A DNA stretch of 64,000 bases, from NCBI RefSeq assembly GCF_000970755.1, contig NZ_KQ034007.1, positions 867,485-931,484 of the forward strand. Direction: 5' to 3'. Each line of letters opens with the position of its first letter. Position 1 is the first letter of the stretch. The stretch is from Lactobacillus kimbladii. Its GTDB lineage: Bacteria > Bacillota > Bacilli > Lactobacillales > Lactobacillaceae. The translations under genes and the position numbers were made by a program. Under the pieces are notes generated by a model. It was not told the origin of the DNA. It was given only the letters and a program-made list of their open reading frames with translations, and made no database searches. Shown here piece after piece: positions 10,721 to 18,791 of the stretch.

Positions 10721-13091
10721 ATTTACTGGGAAAATCAATCGAATAGTTTTTGAAAACGATCAAGACCTTTATAAAATACTTGATGTTGCTATAATTGGAA
10801 AAATAGAAAAATATGATCGTGAAGATATTAAAGTGACCGGCAGTTTTGGTGACGTCCAAGTTGGTGCAACTTATACTTTTTCAGGAAGGTTAATTGTGCA
10901 TAATAAATTTGGTCTGCAATTTCGTTGTGATAATTATAAATTGGCCTTGCCTCATGAAAAAGGTAGTTTGATTAATTATTTAAGTTCCAGTAAATTTCCT
11001 GGGATTGGTAAAAAAGCAGCTGATACAATAATTTCAGACTTGGGAATGGATGCACTGACAGTTTTAAAGGAAAAACCTGAAAAGGTTCAAACTTTGTCTA
11101 TTTCGAAAAAGCAAAAAGAAAGTTTGTTAAACGGTGTCAGGTTAATGGATTCGTATTCTGAAACTGTCTTAAAGCTGGCTCAATTTGGCTTGAATAAAAA
11201 AGTAGCAAGCAGACTGTATCAACTTTATCATGGCGAAACTTTAGCTAAACTTGAAGAGGATCCGTATGCTTCTATTGCTGAAGTTACAGGCTATGCTTTT
11301 AAGAGTGCCGATCGAATCGGCAGTAAATTAGGAATGGCCCTCGATGATCCCAAAAGAGTTAATGGCGCTGTTTTTCAAATTTTACTTGATGAAGTATCTA
11401 AGGAAGGCAATACTTACGTCAAACTTGAGCAGCTGCTGCAAGAAGCAGGCAAGCTACTGCAAATTAATGAGTATGATACGATAGCAACTTGCGTTAATAA
11501 TCTCCAGCATCAAGGTAAAGTCGTGGTAATGGGTGAAAACGCTGCGCTGCAAGAAATATATGAAACTGAAACTGATATTGCCAACGCAATGAAAAATCTA
11601 GTGGAAAAAAAGCAAAAGAGTTCAAATTACAATGAAAAAGAACTAAACCTTGCTATTACTCACGCTGAAACCAAGTTGAAAATTCATTATGATAATACTC
11701 AAAAAGCAGCGATTAAAAATGCGCTGACTAATCCAATCTCAATTTTAACTGGTGGTCCCGGAACTGGCAAAACTACTATCATAAATGGTATTTTGTTAGC
11801 ATTGAAAGAGCTGGCCGAAATACCATCATCGTCTCTTTATAGTACAGACCCACCATTTTTACTCGCTGCACCTACTGGTCGTGCAGCCAAGAGAATGGAA
11901 GAGATTACTGGAATTACAGCTAAAACTATCCATCGGCTGCTGGGATTAGGAATTGGTGAAAATGATGCAACTGACCTAAACGAATTAAATGGTGAAATTT
12001 TAATTATTGATGAAATGTCAATGGTAGATATGTTTTTGTTTAGGCAACTGGTAACTAGCATCAATGAAACTAAGCACATAGTTTTTGTAGGTGATAAAGA
12101 CCAGCTACCATCAGTGGGCGCTGGAAACGTATTTGCTGATTTAATCAAATCACAGGCTTTTCCTACCACTGTTCTTAAACAAATTCACCGTCAAGGAGAC
12201 GATTCCAGCATTATTACGTTGGCGCATGACATTAATGCAGGAAAGAATCCCCAGGAATTATTTAAAAAGACCAAAAACTACTCATTTATTTCATGTCCAC
12301 CGCATGAAGTCTCGCATGTTGTCAGTCAAATTGTCCGGCGTGCTTTGGCAAAGGGCTTTAATCCGGATGATGTTCAGGTACTAGGAGCAATGTACCAGGG
12401 CGATGGTGGCGTCACCAATTTGAATAATGTTATTCAAGAAATTATTAATCCGCCTAAGGAAAATAGCAAAACACTGGAAGTACATGATGAAACTTTTCGC
12501 ATTGGGGACCGCATTTTGCAATTGCAAAATAATCCTGAAAAAGATATCTATAATGGTCAAATTGGTAAAATCCTAGCAATTGATAATGATAATTCTCAAA
12601 AATGCATGGTAGCTGATTTTGATGACAGAGAAATAACCTTCAGTAAAAAAGATCTGTTTGACTTAACTAGAGCATACGCAATTACCATTCACAAAGCTCA
12701 AGGCTCTGAATTTCCGCTAGTTATTTTGAGTCTGACAATGCAAAACTATGTCATGCTTAAACGTAACTTATTGTACACTGCCGTTACTCGTGCAGAGCAA
12801 AATTTAGTTTTAATCGGTGACACCCGCGCTTATGAAATGGCTTTTAATACTTCTGGTAATGACCGACAGACAGGATTAACTGTTAAATTGCAAAAAATAT
12901 TAAATGTGCAAGATAAAACTGTCCCAGAAAAAGATTCCGGTAAATATAAAAATGACCAAGAAGAAACAAATTCTGATGTGCTTGCAGACAAAAATCAGAA
13001 TTGTATATTAACTCCCGAGTTGATTTATGCGGGTCGAATTGATCCTATGATTGGGATGCAAGACATTAAATTAGAAGCACGAACAAGATAA
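10713..13091 (+). CDS. recD2: RecD2-type ATP-dependent DNA helicase
   Basis: A superfamily 1 5'-3' DNA helicase of the RecBC-independent RecD2 type, involved in DNA repair and replication-fork maintenance. It has an N-terminal OB-like region, helix-hairpin-helix repeats around residues 90-200 (FPGIGKKAADTI), Walker A GGPGTGKTT near residue 346, Walker B IIDEMSM, and the C-terminal motif AITIHKAQGSEFP. Initiation at 10713 (MTEFTGKI, preceded by GAGAAAG) is preferred; an in-frame ATG at 10695 would add six residues. The gene gives 792 residues, close to the family norm. Confidence 0.95.
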   Translation: MTEFTGKINRIVFENDQDLYKILDVAIIGKIEKYDREDIKVTGSFGDVQVGATYTFSGRLIVHNKFGLQFRCDNYKLALPHEKGSLINYLSSSKFPGIGKKAADTIISDLGMDALTVLKEKPEKVQTLSISKKQKESLLNGVRLMDSYSETVLKLAQFGLNKKVASRLYQLYHGETLAKLEEDPYASIAEVTGYAFKSADRIGSKLGMALDDPKRVNGAVFQILLDEVSKEGNTYVKLEQLLQEAGKLLQINEYDTIATCVNNLQHQGKVVVMGENAALQEIYETETDIANAMKNLVEKKQKSSNYNEKELNLAITHAETKLKIHYDNTQKAAIKNALTNPISILTGGPGTGKTTIINGILLALKELAEIPSSSLYSTDPPFLLAAPTGRAAKRMEEITGITAKTIHRLLGLGIGENDATDLNELNGEILIIDEMSMVDMFLFRQLVTSINETKHIVFVGDKDQLPSVGAGNVFADLIKSQAFPTTVLKQIHRQGDDSSIITLAHDINAGKNPQELFKKTKNYSFISCPPHEVSHVVSQIVRRALAKGFNPDDVQVLGAMYQGDGGVTNLNNVIQEIINPPKENSKTLEVHDETFRIGDRILQLQNNPEKDIYNGQIGKILAIDNDNSQKCMVADFDDREITFSKKDLFDLTRAYAITIHKAQGSEFPLVILSLTMQNYVMLKRNLLYTAVTRAEQNLVLIGDTRAYEMAFNTSGNDRQTGLTVKLQKILNVQDKTVPEKDSGKYKNDQEETNSDVLADKNQNCILTPELIYAGRIDPMIGMQDIKLEARTR

Positions 13092-13107
13092 GGGACTTTT
13101 TAAGACA

Positions 13108-13503
13108 ATGGCAAAGATAAAAAAAGAACTAGCTTGTGTTAATTTGCAGAAAGAAATTGCAGAATGGGTTACCACTAACACACATATTTTAAATTTTGGT
13201 CCAGACACGTTTGAAATTGAAACTATTTTTAAAGATTCATTTGGCGAAACAGTGTATTGTTTTGTCGAAAAAACTGGGGTTGATAAATATAACGTTACTG
13301 ATGATGGTCGGGCACTTTTTAAATTAGATCCCAGCGCAAGTGACGAAGATTTGATTGCTGCCAGCGAAGATTTTGTCACAGCTAGCGGTTTTTCTTTTAA
13401 TGTTGAAAATGGAGTGATCAGCTGTGAAAGTGATGAACAGACTTTGGCTGAAAAGGTTATGCAGTTAGGTCAATTACAGGTTAACATTTCATATCTTAAT
13501 TAA
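13108..13503 (+). CDS. DUF1828-like small protein
   Basis: A 131-residue acidic soluble protein. The central segment YNVTDDGRALFKL matches the hallmark DDG strand-turn of DUF1828 proteins, which occur in lactobacilli and on mobile elements without a known function. The DUF1829 partner domain that often follows is absent. It begins 16 bases after recD2, and no terminator is evident before it. The family assignment rests on a short motif and is moderate. Confidence 0.72.
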   Translation: MAKIKKELACVNLQKEIAEWVTTNTHILNFGPDTFEIETIFKDSFGETVYCFVEKTGVDKYNVTDDGRALFKLDPSASDEDLIAASEDFVTASGFSFNVENGVISCESDEQTLAEKVMQLGQLQVNISYLN

Positions 13504-13595
13504 AAAGCTGCCACTAAATACTATTTTTTATTGCTAATTTAAAAAAATAATGATTAAATTATTAATATCATTTTAAGCAAAAGGAAGAAGAACCA

Positions 13596-14303
13596 ATGGC
13601 AATAATTTTTAATAAGGTAAAGAAAAACTACGGTAAGAAGTCGGTGTTTTTTAACCTAAATTTCAATATTCCTTTAGAACCAATAGTAATCGGTTTGGTA
13701 GGTCCTAATGGTGTAGGCAAGTCAACCGTGTTAAGACTCCTTGCCGGGGTATTGGAACCAACCGAAGGCTTGATCAAAAATGACCAAGCTAAAGAACCAT
13801 ATGTTAAGTGGGCCAGTTTGCATTCAAGTTTTGTGGCATCAGGTGAAAGAGGCCTCATGTACAGACTAAATACTCTTGAAAACGGGATGTATTTTTCTTC
13901 GCTTAAAGGAATTAATATTAAAAAAACAGAAAACAATATTCGAAAAATGGCTGAGGACTTCAACTTTTCAAGTGAACTTAATACTTACTTTCAAAATTTG
14001 TCTACTGGTTTGAAGAAAAAGGCTGCTATCTTAGTGGGAGCTGCAATGGAAACAGAAGTTTTACTCTTGGACGAGCCCTCAAACGGACTTGACATAGCGG
14101 CCCAAGAAGATTTAGCATCATTTATTCTGGACTTAAAAAATAAATACGGGAATACTATTTTCATTTCATCGCATGACACTCAAATGCTTTCTGGAGTTGT
14201 TGATCATTATCTTTTTTTAAGGGATGGCCAAATAGAGAAAAATGTTGAACATAAAATGGCTGAAAATGACCTAATTTCTGAATACCATGAAATTTATAAG
14301 TAA
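13596..14303 (+). CDS. ABC transporter ATP-binding protein
   Basis: A 235-residue ATPase subunit. Walker A GPNGVGKST is at residues 36-44, the signature region reads LSTGLKKKAAIL (a variant of LSGGQ), Walker B is VLLLDEPSNGLD and the H-loop is ISSHD. It resembles the ATPases of ABC-2 type exporters. It pairs with the permease starting 14 bases downstream. A possible promoter is TTGCTA (13531-13536), 18 bases, TAAATT (13555-13560). The substrate is unknown; context gives no immunity or bacteriocin gene. Confidence 0.92.
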   Translation: MAIIFNKVKKNYGKKSVFFNLNFNIPLEPIVIGLVGPNGVGKSTVLRLLAGVLEPTEGLIKNDQAKEPYVKWASLHSSFVASGERGLMYRLNTLENGMYFSSLKGINIKKTENNIRKMAEDFNFSSELNTYFQNLSTGLKKKAAILVGAAMETEVLLLDEPSNGLDIAAQEDLASFILDLKNKYGNTIFISSHDTQMLSGVVDHYLFLRDGQIEKNVEHKMAENDLISEYHEIYK

Positions 14304-14317
14304 AGGTAGGAAGCAAA

Positions 14318-15109
14318 ATGAAAAAAGTTAAAGAGCTATTCAATATTTTCTGGGTACAATTATATTTACAGCTAAAACTGCAAGCTCGCTATGTTAATTC
14401 AACTGTTAGTTCACTAGTTTTATATGCTGGCGCTTTCTTGATTGTTGTCTTTTTCACTGATCCTGCACAACTGGGTCAGGCGTATGGTACAAAACATGGA
14501 GTCTTATTTACTATTATTGGTTTCTTGTTTTGGAGTATTGGTATCTCTTCATTAGGTGAATGTAGTAATGCGGTAGAGACTGATGAGCAAACCGGTCTGC
14601 TCGAAAGTGAGACTCAGTCTATCTTTCCCTTATGGGTTCTATACTTTATTCAAACGTTGGCAGAAAATTTGTTTGTCTGGATCTATCTTTTAATCATAGG
14701 CTTTGTAGCCTCATTTTTTTCAATATTCACAGTATTTGAACTATTAAAGGCTTTATTGTTAACCTTTGTCTTTTCCTTAATTTCCAATTTAGGAATGTTT
14801 GGTATCGGAATGATTTTTGCTTCTGGTTCTATTAGATTTAAAAGAATGGGTCAGTGGGCTACTATATTGCAGGCTTTATTGCTCATGTTGTCTAATGTTT
14901 ATTTACCAGTATATAATGCTTTTCAGGAAGTCATTCCCTATGTCGGTGGCATCGAAATAGTGCGGCAAATATTTTTGGGCCATGGCGTTTCATTGTCAAA
15001 GCTGATAATATTGATAGTAGTAAATGTTGTTTGGTTCTTAGCTGGTATTTTAATTTTCAATTATTGCATTAAGAAAGAGCGCAAAAACGGCTCGTTTGAT
15101 GCTTTTTAA
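14318..15109 (+). CDS. ABC-2 type transporter permease
   Basis: A 263-residue integral membrane protein with about six predicted helices (roughly residues 24-46, 60-82, 100-130, 138-165, 182-205 and 232-255). It is the membrane partner of the upstream ATPase and together they would form a homodimeric or 2+2 exporter. RBS AGGTAGG precedes the ATG. Such ABC-2 pairs export drugs, lipids or peptides; nothing in the sequence settles which. Confidence 0.88.
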   Translation: MKKVKELFNIFWVQLYLQLKLQARYVNSTVSSLVLYAGAFLIVVFFTDPAQLGQAYGTKHGVLFTIIGFLFWSIGISSLGECSNAVETDEQTGLLESETQSIFPLWVLYFIQTLAENLFVWIYLLIIGFVASFFSIFTVFELLKALLLTFVFSLISNLGMFGIGMIFASGSIRFKRMGQWATILQALLLMLSNVYLPVYNAFQEVIPYVGGIEIVRQIFLGHGVSLSKLIILIVVNVVWFLAGILIFNYCIKKERKNGSFDAF

Positions 15110-15120
15110 GTTAAAGAAAG

Positions 15121-15666
15121 GTGATATTTATTTTAACGTTCAAAAATGTTAAATGGGGGACAAAGAGATATTTTAAAGTAAAAAAATTATATATGAGTGC
15201 ATTTCCCAAAAATGAACGATTTCCATTTGTCGGGTTGCTGGCGATGGCGTTGCAAAAAAGAGTTAATTTGCAAGCAGTCTATGACCATGATGATTTCATC
15301 GGGTTAATTTTTTGGACATATGCCGAAAAGATTATTTATATTGGTTATTTAGCAGTTGACCCAGTTTGGCGTGGCAAGGGCTATGGCAGTCAGACTTTAA
15401 ACCTGATGAAACAGCACCATCCAAATCAGGAAATTGTTTTAGACATTGAACCAGTTATTAAAACAGCAAAAAACTACTCGCAAAGGATTAATAGATTATT
15501 ATTTTATAAACATAATGGCTTTAAACTAACTCAAGATAATTTAGTTGACGAAGGAGGTCACTATGCGATTTTAAGCTCTGATAAACACTTTAAAAAGCGT
15601 AATTTAAGTCAACTACTTAAGCGAATGAGTTTTAATTGCTATAAATTTAAAATTGTTTCCAGATAA
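15121..15666 (+). CDS. GNAT-family N-acetyltransferase
   Basis: A 181-residue acetyltransferase. The acetyl-CoA-binding motif A is clear: IGYLAVDPVWRGKGYGSQTL, followed by LDIEPV and the C-terminal FYKHNGF. The start is unusual. The only standard in-frame codon is a GTG at 15121 that lies inside the SD-like string AAAGAAAGGTGAT. An ATT at 15130 would have normal spacing, and ATG 15193 would remove the first strand of the fold. The substrate is unknown. It follows the ABC permease by 11 bases. Confidence 0.85.
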   Translation: MIFILTFKNVKWGTKRYFKVKKLYMSAFPKNERFPFVGLLAMALQKRVNLQAVYDHDDFIGLIFWTYAEKIIYIGYLAVDPVWRGKGYGSQTLNLMKQHHPNQEIVLDIEPVIKTAKNYSQRINRLLFYKHNGFKLTQDNLVDEGGHYAILSSDKHFKKRNLSQLLKRMSFNCYKFKIVSR

Positions 15667-15735
15667 TTAAATTAACAAAATACTTTGACAAGCAAATGAT
15701 GCTTTAAAGTTTACTTTCTAAAGCAGCTAGTTCAT

Positions 15736-15785
15736 AAAAAAGGATAATGAATAACTTCACCCTGAAGTTATTTATTATCCTTTTT
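15736..15785. terminator. Bidirectional terminator between GNAT gene and oppA-like gene
   Basis: A long near-perfect inverted repeat (arms about 15736-15758 and 15763-15785, one mismatch) with A run on the left and T run on the right. It lies between two converging genes and can end both transcripts. Confidence 0.88.
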
Positions 15786-15789
15786 ATAA

Positions 15790-17559
15790 TTATTTAACGA
15801 ATCCTACTTTGTACCAGAGAACATGTCCATTGTTGTTTTCAGATGGTTTAAGAGAATAACCTGAAATACGGTTATTGATTGCTCTGATCTTATAAGAGTT
15901 GACTGTTGGAATCATGTAAGCTTGATCAAAGATATACTTTTGCCAATCATGAAAGACCTTCACACGGTATTTATGATCAAAAGCTTTTTGCGAATCCATT
16001 TCTTTAACTAATTTAGTATTTTCCGGTGTCACGAAACGATCGTAGTTGGCTGCGGTGCTATCACCATACATTCCATCTTGTGATGGTTCTGTGGACATAT
16101 ACCATCCTGTTTCAAACATATCGACTTGCGGATCATCCTTGTTAAGCTTGTCGTAGAATGAATTTGTTTCGGTCAATCGCCCATTCAATAAATTAACATT
16201 TAGTCCTATCTTATGCCACTGCTGAATATAGTTCTGTATAATTGGACCTTGTGTTGAATCACCAGCTTTAGCCATAAATGTGATCTTTAAAGGCTTGCCG
16301 TTGGGTTGAACACGCCATTTACCCTTCTTTTTATATCCGGCTTTATCAAGAATATCGTTAGCCTTTTTTAAATTATAGTCATAACCCTTAATATTTTTAT
16401 TGAAATAGTCACCAAATTGAGGAGGAATTAATGTGGTTATATGAAAAGTTAGGCCGTGGGTGTAATGTTTAGTGACTTCATCAACATTCATGGCATAACC
16501 AATGGCTTTACGCAACGATTTATTGTTCATCTTGCTATTTTGATTCATAATACTTTTATTATGTTTGGCATCCCATTTACCTAATTTAAAGCCAATAAAC
16601 CAGTATGAAAGAGGGATTTCCGCTATAAATTTAACTTTTTTAGTATGTTTCACTTCATCCCATTGGGAATTTACAACATTAATGACGTCGAATTTATGAC
16701 TCTTTATTGACTGCGATGATGAGTTAGGAGAAATTACCTGATAAATAATTTTATCCAGCTTTGGCTTGCCACGCCAATAATATTTGTTTGGCACCCAAAC
16801 AGCTGATTGTCCACGAACTAATTTTTCTAACTTATAGGCTCCAAAATACAAAGGCTTTTTCCTAATTTTATTAGACGATTGTAATTTGCTAAAAGGGACG
16901 TCTTTTAAGTAATGATAAGGAGCGGTATATTCTGAAAAATAACCATTTCCACTATTGTACATCCCTGGTTTTAATTGCTTAAAATGTAAAATAACTCTTC
17001 TGCCATTTGCGCCATCAGGCATTTCAATACCTGAAATAGACTTAGCTTTTCCTTCATGATATTCTTTTAGGCCTTTAATAAGTTCAAACTGGCTGGAATA
17101 TCTTTGAGAATCGGTGCCTTTATTAGATAATATTTCATAGGGATATTCTACATCCTTAGCCGTCACCTGTTGACCATCTGACCACCTAACTCCTTTTTTA
17201 ACCTCAATCGTAATAGTTTTATTCTTTTGATTGATTTTCAAAGTTGCAGGTCCTTTATTAGTGAAACGGTAATTATCATCTGTATCAAATAGGGATTCAG
17301 ATCCAGGGGAGGAAAGGTCAGCATCAGTTGCAGTTACTTGTAATTGATCAGAAAAGATACCTGTAAAAGGTGTATCTGTCTGCAGTGCTACTCTAACCGT
17401 ACCACCCTGTCGGGTCGGCTTATCAGGCATTTTTGCAGGAAATTTGCTTGCTTCTTTTGCATTATTTTCCTGATTATTGTTACTTTTACCACATGCCGTA
17501 AGAGTTAGGGCTGTGGCCGCCAAAATACCAATAGAGCTTAAAACATTGTTTTTTTTCAT
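15790..17559 (-). CDS. Oligopeptide ABC transporter substrate-binding lipoprotein (OppA-like)
   Basis: A 589-residue extracytoplasmic solute-binding protein of the SBP family 5. The signal peptide ends in the lipobox LTAC (Cys about residue 23), so it is a membrane-anchored lipoprotein. Typical family features follow: GGTVRVALQTDTPFTGIFSD, ITIEVKKGVRWSDGQQVTAKDVEYPYEIL and the C-terminal SYKIRAINNRISGYSL. The RBS AAGGGATG lies before the ATG. No permease or ATPase gene accompanies it, so it must act with an Opp system encoded elsewhere. The 236 bases upstream are very AT-rich and carry the dagK-side terminator plus unassigned promoter sequence. Confidence 0.94.
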   Translation of the reverse strand: MKKNNVLSSIGILAATALTLTACGKSNNNQENNAKEASKFPAKMPDKPTRQGGTVRVALQTDTPFTGIFSDQLQVTATDADLSSPGSESLFDTDDNYRFTNKGPATLKINQKNKTITIEVKKGVRWSDGQQVTAKDVEYPYEILSNKGTDSQRYSSQFELIKGLKEYHEGKAKSISGIEMPDGANGRRVILHFKQLKPGMYNSGNGYFSEYTAPYHYLKDVPFSKLQSSNKIRKKPLYFGAYKLEKLVRGQSAVWVPNKYYWRGKPKLDKIIYQVISPNSSSQSIKSHKFDVINVVNSQWDEVKHTKKVKFIAEIPLSYWFIGFKLGKWDAKHNKSIMNQNSKMNNKSLRKAIGYAMNVDEVTKHYTHGLTFHITTLIPPQFGDYFNKNIKGYDYNLKKANDILDKAGYKKKGKWRVQPNGKPLKITFMAKAGDSTQGPIIQNYIQQWHKIGLNVNLLNGRLTETNSFYDKLNKDDPQVDMFETGWYMSTEPSQDGMYGDSTAANYDRFVTPENTKLVKEMDSQKAFDHKYRVKVFHDWQKYIFDQAYMIPTVNSYKIRAINNRISGYSLKPSENNNGHVLWYKVGFVK

Positions 17560-17732
17560 GATTTTTCATCCCTTATGAGTACTAATTTATAATGATTTAA
17601 CAATTCCCATAATATCACATTAAAGTTATATTTTAAATATAATAAATAAAAATTAACTTAGAGCTAATTATTTTAATATAATATATCTGCTTTCACTAAC
17701 AAAAGTAAATTAATTACGTATTTCAGATACAA

Positions 17733-17762
17733 AAAACCAAGCAATTTTTTGCTTGGTTTGTT
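17733..17762 (-). terminator. Terminator after lipid kinase gene
   Basis: Read on the minus strand: stem CAAACCAAGC / GCTTGGTTTT with an A-rich loop, followed by a T run. It lies just downstream of the minus-strand kinase gene. Confidence 0.8.
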
Positions 17763-17795
17763 AAATTATTATAATAATTTTTTTAATTCTTATTA

Positions 17796-18746
17796 TTAGC
17801 GTAAAAGGTTAAAACTTGAGACAGAAAACTCAATATTAAAAAGGTTTGGCTTAATTTCCTCTCCGTCTACTTGGGCGTATTCCTTTTTCATGGTAGTAAC
17901 CCTAATTTTGTCAGCTTCAAAATAATGAAATTGCGGATCATTAACATGTGAGCCATCTTTTAGTAAGTTAATAAATAGCTTTACCAGTTTGCCTAAACTA
18001 AATTTTTCTACTACGACAGCGTCAATTTTGTGACTATCAATTTTGGCACTGGGCAAGAGGGGAAGGCCACCACCTAAAAACGGATGATTTGTTGTAGTAA
18101 CCATAAAAGCATCATCAAAGTATATTTTTTGACCATTTCGTTCAATTTCAACTCCGAAAGTATCCTGTTTAGTCACACTCGCAACAACGTTAAGGCCATA
18201 AATAAATTTTCCTTCGCTAAGATGATTCAATAGCTTTTTAAGCTTGGAAATATTGCTATTATGGTTAACAAAAGCATCAAAACCAATCCCAAAACTATTA
18301 GCAAAATAATATTTTTGTTCTGCTGTTATTTTGGGTAGGGTAAAAGAGCCACAGTCTACCTCGTCTGGCTCAAAATTTTCCTTAAAGTGATCTAGCAATA
18401 CTTTAGGATCAGCGGTCAGATCAGCAGCACGGGCAAAATCATTGCCAGTTCCTGCTGGTAAGTATGCAATGGGAGTACTAGGATTATCTGAGCGTTTAAT
18501 CCCATTTAACACTTCATTTAGTGAGCCATCGCCACCAATCACTAATAAAATTTCATTTGGCAAATGGCGTTGATTACCATAATGTTGCGCGAGACGAATA
18601 GCTTCACCAGCATAATTACTTTTTTGCAAGTCAAAGTTAATATTTTGGTTGATTAACAAAGAAGTTGTCTGCTCAAGCACTTTTTTAGCACGACCGTTAC
18701 CAGCTACTTCATTGACTAAAAGATGTATTTTTAATTTATTATCCAT
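17796..18746 (-). CDS. Diacylglycerol kinase-family lipid kinase
   Basis: A 316-residue soluble lipid kinase of the DagK/YegS family, which phosphorylates diacylglycerol and returns it to phospholipid synthesis; in Gram-positives this matters for lipoteichoic acid turnover. It shows VNEVAGNGRAKK, the nucleotide-binding GGDGSLNEVLNG, PAGTGNDFARA and the C-terminal QVDGEEI. It lies 45 bases after rnjA on the same strand. No strong RBS is visible before the ATG. Substrate specificity is inferred from family. Confidence 0.9.
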   Translation of the reverse strand: MDNKLKIHLLVNEVAGNGRAKKVLEQTTSLLINQNINFDLQKSNYAGEAIRLAQHYGNQRHLPNEILLVIGGDGSLNEVLNGIKRSDNPSTPIAYLPAGTGNDFARAADLTADPKVLLDHFKENFEPDEVDCGSFTLPKITAEQKYYFANSFGIGFDAFVNHNSNISKLKKLLNHLSEGKFIYGLNVVASVTKQDTFGVEIERNGQKIYFDDAFMVTTTNHPFLGGGLPLLPSAKIDSHKIDAVVVEKFSLGKLVKLFINLLKDGSHVNDPQFHYFEADKIRVTTMKKEYAQVDGEEIKPNLFNIEFSVSSFNLLR

Positions 18747-18766
18747 ATAATTTCATTCGTTACATA

Positions 18767-18790
18767 AAAAGCTCCTCAAAACGGGCTTTT
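18767..18790 (-). terminator. Possible weak terminator after rnjA
   Basis: Minus-strand AAAAGCCC...GGAGCTTTTT can form an imperfect stem with a T run in the 45-base gap between rnjA and the kinase gene. The bulged stem suggests only partial termination. Confidence 0.45.
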
Positions 18791-18791
18791 A

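Noticed and set aside
11837-12169. 110-codon minus-strand frame opposite recD2
   Set aside because: Covers the helicase Walker A to Walker B region; absence of stops follows codon bias of recD2.
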